In this document: piece after piece, positions 49,680 to 57,530 of the stretch
How the letters are laid out: each line of letters begins with the position of its first letter
Numbering within the stretch: position 1 is the stretch's first letter
From: Treponema sp.
GTDB taxonomy: Bacteria > Spirochaetota > Spirochaetia > Treponematales > Breznakiellaceae
Direction of reading: 5' to 3'
Length of the DNA stretch: 64,000 bases
Assembly (NCBI GenBank): GCA_009777735.1
Contig: WRLF01000011.1
Location: forward strand, 34,741 to 98,740
Made by a program: the position numbers and the translations under genes
The notes under the pieces: model-generated
Databases searched by the model: none
What the model saw: only the letters and a program-made list of their open reading frames with translations
Told to the model about the DNA's origin: nothing

Positions 49680-52600
49680 TTACCTGCTTTTTAAATATCG
49701 GGAATTTAGTATAAGCATCTGTATCCGGTTTTCGATATTGGCAAAACTGATGTCAGGATCATAATCCAGCGGCAGAATTTGAATGTCAGGATGTATATCC
49801 TTTACTTTTTTGATTATGCCCCGTCCGCAAATATGATTGGGCAGACAGCCAAAGGGCTGGATAATCACAAAGGAACGAACTCCCTTCGCCGCGTAATGCA
49901 AAATGTCGGCGGCTATTAAGAACGATTCCCCCGACAATATCGAATGATGCATAATATGATCGCTGTACTGCGCCGCTTCCGCAAGGGAAATATCCGGCTC
50001 ATACAGCGGATGCTTCGCAGCGATTTTATCGGCAGACTTGATTGCTGCATCCATAAATGTACTGCCCAGGGTTGCGTATAACTTGTCATACAGAGAATGG
50101 CGCACCTTGAATTCCTTTATTTCGGCAATGGTATGATTCAGGAAAATATGCCGGTATATACCTGACATCCGGGGAAACATTACTTCCATGCCGTTTTTTT
50201 CCAGATACCGTTCAATTTCCAGATTTGATCCGGGGTGGAACGTCAGCAGGTATTCGCCCTGGACAAGTACCGGTTCTCTGAGTTTTGAGCGGTCATACCG
50301 GATGGCGCATATTTCTCTTATTGCTTTTTTGTAGGGTTTCATGGATCCCTTGATGCCGCCTTTTGCAATACCACCTGCAATTTCCGAGAAAGCGTTTTCA
50401 ACAATGGTATCGGTTTCTCCCTTGCGGAGTTCGTATGGGCGAATCTTACGCCGCAGGTATTCAAGCGTGTCTGCCTGAATAAGGCCCCATACCGTTTTTG
50501 CGTATGTTAATTGCGTAAAATTTATTCCCGGATGGGCGTTTTTTGAGTCGGTCATATCGGTAGAGAGAATGGGAACCTGCGGGAAGCCCGCTTCGTCAAG
50601 CGCTTTTCTGGCAAGCGGCATGTAATTTGCAAGGCGGCAATCGCATAATACTTTGGCGGTGCCTATCACAACATTGTCAGGATTGTATTTACCGCTTTTT
50701 AACGCGAGGAGGACTTCGCCGGTTACAATCTGTGCGGGCAGGCACATATCGTTATGAACATATTTTTTCCCCATTGCTATTGCTTCGGTGCCGCCCATGG
50801 GCAGCGGTTCTGCATGGTAACCGTCACTGCACAAGCTGCTGCTTAATATCAGGCAGAATGCGCGGCTTGCATTGGGGATCAGTATCACTTTTTTTCGATC
50901 TTTTTTGGTACATTTTACCGGGTATGGGTCGCCCAGAGATTTCACATTGGGGAGCTGCTGTTTTCGGCGTGTCATTACCGTTTCGATAAATGATCGTACC
51001 CGCATGCGCAAAGGGCCTGCAATTTCGCTTTCGTCCATTTTTAAAATAAGCGGAGCTTTACCGGATATTGATTCCATGATGCGGACGATTTCATCGGTGT
51101 ACAGCGCATCATGCCCGCAGCCGAAACTGAAAATGTCTACATATTCCAGTGCAGGATGCTCTGCGGCAACTATCGCACCGGATAAAAGGCGAGCATGGTT
51201 GTTGTTGGTAATTTCAATCCGTGATTTGCGTAGCGATACGTTTCCAAGGCCGGGCAGTGAATCAAGCGTCAATACCGGAATGTCTATGCCGGTAAATAAC
51301 AGTGATAGGTTATGATTGATCAGATCGTCGTACTGATAATGACGCCCTGCGATAACCACAGCAAATGAACTTTTCTTTTCAGCGTCGCTGATAATATTTT
51401 TACCGTACTCAGTCATGGTATTGTTAAAATTTTTAAGAACTTTTTTACCCTGTTTAATGGCGGCGAGAGTATTTTTTGGGGTTATGTTAAATGTTTCCTT
51501 TATAAAACGGCAGAGCTGCAATTCCATGTCCTTTTGAGAAAACCAATGGCATACCGGCGAGTCAAAGGGGATGCCATGTTTTACCTCGGGGTTATCGGAA
51601 GCTTTGACGGATAGGGGATACCCTTTCAATACCGGGCAGGTAAAAGTACTGGTCTGTTCCGGGTTGTCGGGCGGCAGGCGGTTGATTTGGGGAAAGAATA
51701 TTCTGTCAACTTTCTTTTCGATTAAGTCCTGAATGTGTCCGTGAACGAGTTTTGCGGGGAAGCAGACCGTATCAGAAGCAACATACTGCAGGCCTTTTTC
51801 GTACAAACGACGGGTACTCTTGCGTGAAATTTGTGTTTTAAATCCCAGTGCGCCCCAGAATACTTTCCAGAAAGGCAAATCCCGCCAAAAATCCAGCACG
51901 CGGGGAATCCCTATGGTAATGTTTTTATCCGGCAGTAACTGTTCAAAAAGATAATCTTTAAAAAGCAGTTCTTCCCGAATTTTGATCATATCCGGAACGG
52001 CGTTCATTGATTGTATTATCTTTGTTGCTTTTTCCTGTACAGCCGGGTCCTGCGGATCGCCGGTCAGTTCCCCGCGCTTGCAGCGATTGCCGGTAATCCA
52101 GGTTTCCCCGTTCGAAAAACGCACTAATGTACGGTTGCAGTTATTTGCGCAGAAAGGGCACATTAAATTTGCTTCCTGGGTAAACATTAATTTTTCCAGT
52201 GCGTTAAACCCGATAAAACGCGAATGATCACCGGGGCCGTGAGGCGATGTGTAGCTATGTTCGATGATTTCCCGTTTTGTCAGCAAGGCGATGCCTATTG
52301 CGCCCATTTCGCCGGGGTAGGGTGCACGCACGACATTTTTCCCAAGGTATTGTTCCATGGCAAGTAACACTGCATCGTTTTTAAATGTGCCGCCCTGCAC
52401 CACAATTTTACTCCCCAACTGTTCTGGGCTGGAAATGCGTACAACCTTGGTAAAAACATTTTCGATTATGGATCGGCACAACCCCGCCATGATGTCATCG
52501 GCCTGCTTCCCGTTTTTCTGCTCGGTGATGATCGTGCTGTTCATGAAGACCGTACACCTGCTGCCCAGCCGTGCCGGGTTTTCCGATCGAAAAGCGGCTT

Positions 52601-54065
52601 CTGCGATTTTATCAACGGGGATATGCAGGGTTTCGGCGAATGTTTCCAGAAATGATCCGCAGCCGGAAGAACAGGCTTCGTTGACCGTTATGTTGGTAAC
52701 AATACCGTCTGTTATACTGATGGCTTTCATGTCCTGTCCGCCAAGGTCAAGAATAAAACTGACTCCGGGAATGTATTTTTGCGCGGCTGCGGCGTGCGCT
52801 ACGGTTTCCACGGTATGAAAATCCGCGCCAAGAGCTTTATCGAAAAGCAGTTCACCGTAGCCGGTTGTTCCCAGGGCAATTATCTCCAGGTTGATGCCTG
52901 CATCCCGGTATTTTGCAGAAACATCTAGCAGTGCCTGCCTGATTACCTTCAGCGGTTCACCTTTGTTGGATCCGTAAAAACGATCAATAACATTTTCATA
53001 TTCATCTATCAATACAAACTTCGTGGTGGTCGATCCGGCGTCAATGCCCAGATATACCCGCAGAGTATCGCCGTGTTTTATTTTAAGAGCGCCGATATCA
53101 TGGTTAATCTTCGGCAATACATGGCGATCCTCAAATATTTTCCGCTCTCCCTTTTGTGTGAAAAAGCCCTGCTCTGTCTTTCCGGCATTGACTGTTACGA
53201 TTTCCCGGTACATTGAAAGCGAAGTCAACGCCGATTCCGGGCTGAAGTTTTTATTATAATTTTGAAACAGTTCGCTAATCGAAAGAGCTGCTCCGTAGGC
53301 GACAAGGATTTCACTGTTTGCCGGTTTGATAATATCGTCATCGGTAAGGCCGAGCCGTTCGGCAAAGACCTTAACCAGCGTAGGGTTGAATGCGAGAGGC
53401 CCGCCTTCAAATACAACCGGCGGTTTGATTTCAAGCCCCTGCGCCAGTCCGCCAATCGTTTGTTTGGCAATGGCATGAAAAGTAGAAAGCGCTATGTTTT
53501 CCAGAAGACCGCCCTGGTTGAGCAGTGGCTGAATATCGGTTTTTGCAAACACCCCGCAGCGACCCGATATATCGTATACCTGTGTGCCTTTCGCGGCCAG
53601 ACTGTCGAAGTCATCAAGCGGGGTACGCAGCAGGGACGCTATTTCGTCAATGAACGCGCCGGTACCCCCGGCACAACTCCCGTTCATCCGCATATCACTG
53701 ACCATCAATTGACCGGTGGCTGTATCGGTGTAAAAAAAGACTATTTTTGCATCCTGCCCGCCCAGTTCAACGGCAACCCGTGCCTGCGGATAAAAAGCCC
53801 GTATCGCAATGGAGTTGGCAACCACTTCCTGAATATATGATGCATGGATCATCTCGGCGATAACCTTGCCCCCTGAGCCGCACAGGGCAAGCTGAAATGT
53901 CTCATGGGGAAACCGCGAAAAAATCTTTTTGAGCAATTCATACACTTTCTCGCCCTGACAGGCATGATGCCGCTCATAGCCGGAGAAGAGTATTTCTTGT
54001 GTATCAGGTTGAATGAGTGCCGTTTTAACGGTAACGGAACCTACATCAATCCCCAGATGCAACAC
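49680..54065 (-). CDS. giant two-module acyl-CoA dehydratase activase (BcrAD/BadFG type)
   Basis: A 1461-residue protein. Two ASKHA ATPase modules are fused: LGIDVGSVTVKTALI at 4-18 with CAGGTGAFIDE, and LGIDAGSTTTKFVLI near 338 with ACSSGCGSFLETF, the cysteine of the shared [4Fe-4S] cluster. A CPFCANNC cluster lies near 635. A DUF2229-like domain (IGIPRVLDFWRDLPF) starts near 710 and a C-terminal activase-associated domain (CLPAQIVTGEVLLALKSG) fills the rest. Such proteins use ATP to drive low-potential electrons into 2-hydroxyacyl-CoA dehydratases or corrinoid proteins. No dehydratase subunit gene is nearby. Confidence 0.9.
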   Translation of the reverse strand: MLHLGIDVGSVTVKTALIQPDTQEILFSGYERHHACQGEKVYELLKKIFSRFPHETFQLALCGSGGKVIAEMIHASYIQEVVANSIAIRAFYPQARVAVELGGQDAKIVFFYTDTATGQLMVSDMRMNGSCAGGTGAFIDEIASLLRTPLDDFDSLAAKGTQVYDISGRCGVFAKTDIQPLLNQGGLLENIALSTFHAIAKQTIGGLAQGLEIKPPVVFEGGPLAFNPTLVKVFAERLGLTDDDIIKPANSEILVAYGAALSISELFQNYNKNFSPESALTSLSMYREIVTVNAGKTEQGFFTQKGERKIFEDRHVLPKINHDIGALKIKHGDTLRVYLGIDAGSTTTKFVLIDEYENVIDRFYGSNKGEPLKVIRQALLDVSAKYRDAGINLEIIALGTTGYGELLFDKALGADFHTVETVAHAAAAQKYIPGVSFILDLGGQDMKAISITDGIVTNITVNEACSSGCGSFLETFAETLHIPVDKIAEAAFRSENPARLGSRCTVFMNSTIITEQKNGKQADDIMAGLCRSIIENVFTKVVRISSPEQLGSKIVVQGGTFKNDAVLLAMEQYLGKNVVRAPYPGEMGAIGIALLTKREIIEHSYTSPHGPGDHSRFIGFNALEKLMFTQEANLMCPFCANNCNRTLVRFSNGETWITGNRCKRGELTGDPQDPAVQEKATKIIQSMNAVPDMIKIREELLFKDYLFEQLLPDKNITIGIPRVLDFWRDLPFWKVFWGALGFKTQISRKSTRRLYEKGLQYVASDTVCFPAKLVHGHIQDLIEKKVDRIFFPQINRLPPDNPEQTSTFTCPVLKGYPLSVKASDNPEVKHGIPFDSPVCHWFSQKDMELQLCRFIKETFNITPKNTLAAIKQGKKVLKNFNNTMTEYGKNIISDAEKKSSFAVVIAGRHYQYDDLINHNLSLLFTGIDIPVLTLDSLPGLGNVSLRKSRIEITNNNHARLLSGAIVAAEHPALEYVDIFSFGCGHDALYTDEIVRIMESISGKAPLILKMDESEIAGPLRMRVRSFIETVMTRRKQQLPNVKSLGDPYPVKCTKKDRKKVILIPNASRAFCLILSSSLCSDGYHAEPLPMGGTEAIAMGKKYVHNDMCLPAQIVTGEVLLALKSGKYNPDNVVIGTAKVLCDCRLANYMPLARKALDEAGFPQVPILSTDMTDSKNAHPGINFTQLTYAKTVWGLIQADTLEYLRRKIRPYELRKGETDTIVENAFSEIAGGIAKGGIKGSMKPYKKAIREICAIRYDRSKLREPVLVQGEYLLTFHPGSNLEIERYLEKNGMEVMFPRMSGIYRHIFLNHTIAEIKEFKVRHSLYDKLYATLGSTFMDAAIKSADKIAAKHPLYEPDISLAEAAQYSDHIMHHSILSGESFLIAADILHYAAKGVRSFVIIQPFGCLPNHICGRGIIKKVKDIHPDIQILPLDYDPDISFANIENRIQMLILNSRYLKSR

Positions 54066-54172
54066 GATTTATTATATTACACTTAAAAGGTGCCAGGCAA
54101 TGTTTTGAACGGGAAAATTATGTATTAAGGCTGACTTCTCCGGACAATATGGTTTATTCCACTCCCCACTCC

Positions 54173-54598
54173 CTATTCCCCGCTCCCCAACACCCGCACA
54201 TGCACCTTGCGATTCCTCGGCCCGTCGTATTCGTTGAACCATACCCCCTGCCATGTCCCCAGAAGCAGTCTGCCGCCGGTAACAATCAGGGTGAGTGAAC
54301 AACCCACAATGCTTGCTTTGGTATGTGCTGCCGAATTGCCTTCGCCGTGATGAAATTCCCTCCTGTCCGGAGAAATCATGTCCAGGGCAAAACCCACATC
54401 GCGGGGAACATCAGAATCGGCATTTTCGTTCACTGTTACCGCTGCTGTGGTATGCGGCACATACACTACGCACAAACCTTCTCTAATGCCCGAGCCTGCT
54501 ACCGCCTTTTGTACTTCGTCCGTAACATCAATCCAGCAGCATTTCCCCGATGTCCGGATATTAAAACTTGTCAAAACCGTCATGAGGTATTTTATCAT
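54173..54598 (-). CDS. yjbQ: YjbQ family protein (UPF0047)
   Basis: A 141-residue protein of the YjbQ family, small beta barrels with thiamine phosphate synthase-like side activity. Motifs VPHTTAAVTVNENADSDVPRD, HGEGNSAAHTKASIVGC and GTWQGVWFNEYDGPRNRKV are intact. The annotated start at 54598 (MIKYLM) could be the ATG at 54583 (MTVLTSF); neither has a ribosome site. The last residues (GSGE) come from a GGGGAG-type intergenic repeat. It diverges from rplM. Confidence 0.9.
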   Translation of the reverse strand: MIKYLMTVLTSFNIRTSGKCCWIDVTDEVQKAVAGSGIREGLCVVYVPHTTAAVTVNENADSDVPRDVGFALDMISPDRREFHHGEGNSAAHTKASIVGCSLTLIVTGGRLLLGTWQGVWFNEYDGPRNRKVHVRVLGSGE

Positions 54599-54628
54599 GA
54601 GTTGTTCATGGGTGTAAGTATCGTACTA

Positions 54629-54658
54629 TTGACTCAATTTTAATTTTTTTGGCATAAT
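54629..54658 (+). promoter_or_regulatory. sigma-70-type promoter of rplM, predicted leaderless
   Basis: TTGACT (54629-54634), an 18-base spacer and CATAAT (54653-54658). The rplM ATG lies eight bases later (54666) without a ribosome site, so the predicted start point falls one base before it. Confidence 0.55.
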
Positions 54659-54665
54659 AACCACA

Positions 54666-55094
54666 ATGAAGACTTTATTTATGAAACCCGCGTCTGTGGA
54701 GCGGAAATGGTTTGTGATTGACGCGGAGGGCCAGATTCTGGGCAGGGTAGCGGCAAAGGCTGCAACTATAGTTCGTGGTAAAAACAAGGCTTTTTATGCA
54801 CCTCATCAGGAAATGGGTGATTATGTAGTAATTATCAATGCTGATAAAATCGCTGTTTCCGGCAGGAAAACCCAGCAAAAGGTGTACTATCGTCATTCGG
54901 GATATGTAGGCGGTTTGAAAACCACCACATTTGACAAACTTATTGCCAGGCATCCCACCCAGCCTCTGGAAAATGCCATAAAAGGTATGCTCCCCAAAGG
55001 GCCTCTGGGCAGGAAATTGGCAAAAAACGCAAAAATATACGCAGGGGCGGCGCATCCCCATGCATCTCAAAATCCTACGGCTATTGAGTTATAG
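54666..55094 (+). CDS. rplM: 50S ribosomal protein L13
   Basis: A 142-residue large-subunit protein. KPASVERKWFVIDAEGQILG, GDYVVIINADKIAVSGRK, KVYYRHSGYVGG and MLPKGPLGRKLAKNAKIYAG are standard L13. No Shine-Dalgarno sequence precedes the ATG and the promoter is very close, suggesting a leaderless mRNA. It forms the usual pair with rpsI. Confidence 0.97.
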   Translation: MKTLFMKPASVERKWFVIDAEGQILGRVAAKAATIVRGKNKAFYAPHQEMGDYVVIINADKIAVSGRKTQQKVYYRHSGYVGGLKTTTFDKLIARHPTQPLENAIKGMLPKGPLGRKLAKNAKIYAGAAHPHASQNPTAIEL

Positions 55095-55110
55095 AAACAG
55101 AGGAGCTATT

Positions 55111-55503
55111 GTGATTAAGAATATTGGAATTGGCACAGGCAGAAGAAAGACATCAGTGGCGCGGGTGTATGTCCGGGCCGGAAACGGTAACATCTCCATA
55201 AACGGCAGGGACTTGACGCAGTACTTTCCGCAGGGCGAACATGCGTTTATGGTACGGCAGCCGCTCATGGTAACTGCCAACGAAAATAAATTTGACATTC
55301 TGATTAACGTATACGGAGGCGGAAATAACGGTCAGGCGGGAGCTTGCCGCCATGGTCTTGCCCGCGCTCTCTGTCAGGTTGATGAAGCAAATTATACCAG
55401 CTTGCGGAACAACGGCTATCTTACCCGCGATTCCCGCATGGTGGAGCGTAAAAAATACGGCAGACGCGGCGCCCGCCGCCGCTTCCAGTTCTCCAAACGC
55501 TAG
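55111..55503 (+). CDS. rpsI: 30S ribosomal protein S9
   Basis: A 130-residue small-subunit protein. GTGRRKTSVARVYVRAGNG, then GQAGACRHGLARALCQV and the C-terminal KYGRRGARRRFQFSKR tail that reaches the P-site tRNA. The start is GTG at 55111 behind GAGGAG; upstream in-frame codons run into rplM. The order rplM-rpsI is conserved across bacteria. Confidence 0.97.
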   Translation: MIKNIGIGTGRRKTSVARVYVRAGNGNISINGRDLTQYFPQGEHAFMVRQPLMVTANENKFDILINVYGGGNNGQAGACRHGLARALCQVDEANYTSLRNNGYLTRDSRMVERKKYGRRGARRRFQFSKR

Positions 55504-55517
55504 ATATTTTTTCATCT

Positions 55518-55997
55518 GTGTCTCCGGGTGATGTACCCAACGATTATGCTCAGACGGAAAAGGCAGCATTGCGCCTCATAGCTCGCGCGGAGCAAACTGT
55601 TTCCGGTTTGAGTCGGAAGTTGATAAAAAAGGGGTACGATTCTGTCTGCGTTCAAACAATAATTGAAAAACTCTGTGAAACGGGCTTGTTGGATGACCGC
55701 CGTTATGCCTGTTTATGGCTGGAAACAAGGATTGCACGTAAGGCATCAAGCCCGTTACGCCTCCTTTCTTCTCTCAGATCCCGGAACATTGATCGCCATG
55801 ATGCAGATTTGGCCTTAAAAGAAACACTGGATGAAGAAGCTGAATTGCAGCTTTTGCACCGGTTTGTTCAAAAGTATGCACATAAACGTATAAAAAAAAG
55901 CGGCAGTGATGACTCCGTTCAATCATACAGGTATCTGCTGAAAAGCGAGGGGTTTTCAGCACCGGTCATTCAGCGTTTCTTTGATATGACTTTTTAA
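55518..55997 (+). CDS. recX: regulatory protein RecX
   Basis: A 159-residue all-helical protein that limits RecA filaments. ALRLIARAEQTVSGLSRKL, LCETGLLDDRRYACLWLETR and the repeat-like C-terminus (YRYLLKSEGFSAPVIQRFF) match RecX. The drawn start is GTG at 55518, 14 bases after rpsI, with no ribosome site; translation may be coupled or begin later. The 3' end overlaps the convergent sigma-like gene by 32 bases. recA is not in the window. Confidence 0.82.
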   Translation: MSPGDVPNDYAQTEKAALRLIARAEQTVSGLSRKLIKKGYDSVCVQTIIEKLCETGLLDDRRYACLWLETRIARKASSPLRLLSSLRSRNIDRHDADLALKETLDEEAELQLLHRFVQKYAHKRIKKSGSDDSVQSYRYLLKSEGFSAPVIQRFFDMTF

Positions 55998-56856
55998 TAT
56001 GATGCAGGGCTGAATCTACCGTACCTCTGGCAATACCAAGTACCCTTGCTATCTGTTGGTTTGACGGATCGGGGCGCAGATTAGCCATCCTTTTTCTCAT
56101 ACTTTCCAGCCTAGCCCGGCCGCGTTCAAGCTGTTTTTTCAGCCGTTGGGCAGCAGCACTGTTATCAGGCAAAAACCGCAGGCTGTGCTCATAACAGAGA
56201 CAGCGGAAATACTGGCAATTGGTCCGTTCTCTCAGCAGGTTTATTTCTGTCTCGCGTTTTCCTCTTAATTCCCTTAACTGAATGACCATATTAAGTAATA
56301 CTTCAGGTTCAATTTCCAATCTGGATGCAACTCTCTCCAGGAAATCATTCGAAACATAATTACTGCATTTCAACACCAGGATGAGATGCTGCCGGCGGTT
56401 TTTTAATTTGCCTGTATTTGTTTTTTTTAAGGCTGATTCGGCGGTTTTAAATCCGGCAGGCGGAAGCGGCTTATCCATTACGGTAATTGATTCACCGTAT
56501 TGTGGTTCACTTTCTCTGGCATACATGTCAGGCATTTGTGTCATCCATGCTGCGGATTCGGTGACATAATGACGTGCTTGCTGCATACGGTATTCTCTGG
56601 CTGTCATACGAAGCATTGTACCAATATAGACTTCAAATGACGAACCGGTTTCCCGGTATGCACAAATTGCCTGGCTGATACGGGGATACAACCATGAAAC
56701 ATAGTCATCATAATCCCCCCGGCACAAACCCGGCAGCCCATAATTGCGGACATTTCCCTGGATTGCTTTGAATACAGCTCCTTCAAACTGCTTCTTTTCC
56801 AGAAACCCCGCAGAATATTGTTTGTAGAGATCGTTGATAGATAGTGTGTTTTCCAT
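55966..56856 (-). CDS. orphan sigma-factor-like DNA-binding protein
   Basis: A 296-residue protein. The C-terminal 40 residues form a sigma-region-4-like helix-turn-helix (DPSNQQIARVLGIARGTVDSALHHIKK). The N-terminal half is helical with Tyr and acidic residues (GDYDDYVSWLYPRISQAICA; FEVYIGTMLRMTAREYRM), recalling a diverged region 2. The middle is unconserved. I cannot place it in a named sigma family, so the role as an alternative or degenerate sigma factor is inference. The ATG at 56856 follows AGGAG that is locked inside a 17-bp RNA hairpin; translation is probably regulated. Confidence 0.65.
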   Translation of the reverse strand: MENTLSINDLYKQYSAGFLEKKQFEGAVFKAIQGNVRNYGLPGLCRGDYDDYVSWLYPRISQAICAYRETGSSFEVYIGTMLRMTAREYRMQQARHYVTESAAWMTQMPDMYARESEPQYGESITVMDKPLPPAGFKTAESALKKTNTGKLKNRRQHLILVLKCSNYVSNDFLERVASRLEIEPEVLLNMVIQLRELRGKRETEINLLRERTNCQYFRCLCYEHSLRFLPDNSAAAQRLKKQLERGRARLESMRKRMANLRPDPSNQQIARVLGIARGTVDSALHHIKKSYQRNAE

Positions 56857-56896
56857 AATTACTCCTGTACCAAAATATAGGCACAAGAGTAATTAT
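56855..56896 (-). promoter_or_regulatory. RNA hairpin sequestering the ribosome site of the sigma-like gene
   Basis: Arms 56855-56871 and 56880-56896 pair over 17 positions with an eight-base loop (56872-56879). In minus-strand RNA the two non-Watson-Crick positions are G-U pairs, whereas on the plus strand they would be A-C. The AGGAG site and the first two bases of the AUG are inside the stem. Confidence 0.75.
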
Positions 56897-56939
56897 TTCA
56901 AAATAAAATCAAAAGTACGATGATGTTTGTAATACGTAA

Positions 56940-57377
56940 CTATCTTTGTAAGATAACAGTTTCGATATCATCAAAGTTGCTGTCAAGATTAACAGCCTGC
57001 GGAACCCTTCCCCAGGTTTGATGGGTATGCATACGGTGAACATATAACCTGACATGGCTGAATGCCCCGTCTCGATAGAATACCGACATCGACGGCCAAG
57101 ACCTTCCCGTAGGCAGGTTAAGTATTTCACCTTTGGGAACTCCTCCCCCGCTGGCGGAACTGGAGAACCATTCCGCAGGAAGATAAGCCCTGCCATGTCC
57201 AAACAAACCTCTGCGGTACTGGACAATGTAGCCTCTTCGGTATGGCCATACTTTTTCCAGGCTGATATTCACATAGTAATAATCAGATTCAGTCCTTTCC
57301 GGTGAGTTTTGGGCAAAAAGCGGCAACCCAACTGTAATTAAAGCCACTAAAAGAACCGCGAATATGATTTTTTTCAT
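56940..57377 (-). CDS. hypothetical secreted protein
   Basis: A 145-residue protein with a signal peptide (MKKIIFAVLLVALITVGLPL, then FAQ). The mature part has several aromatic-rich strands (YYYVNISLEKVWPYRRGYIV) and no known motif. The ATG at 57377 follows GGAGGT at five bases and is preferred to the one at 57389. It stands alone between the sigma-like gene and the ABC-F gene; it may be controlled by the sigma-like protein, which is a guess. Similar small secreted proteins are common in treponemes. Confidence 0.7.
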   Translation of the reverse strand: MKKIIFAVLLVALITVGLPLFAQNSPERTESDYYYVNISLEKVWPYRRGYIVQYRRGLFGHGRAYLPAEWFSSSASGGGVPKGEILNLPTGRSWPSMSVFYRDGAFSHVRLYVHRMHTHQTWGRVPQAVNLDSNFDDIETVILQR

Positions 57378-57530
57378 GTAGACCTCCATATCACTAATAG
57401 TTTATAAGAAAGCGTGAAACAATGCAAGGGGGTTAGTTGATTATTTTCCTAAAACCCCTGCACACCCCTGTTTTAACCATGCATTCGCAGCCTTGTCCAA
57501 AATGCTTGTTTTTGATACCTTTCTAAAAAG

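Noticed and set aside
57420..57457. Imperfect inverted repeat upstream of the ABC-F gene
   Set aside because: Only 10 of 13 positions match and there is no T-run or clear placement as an operator.
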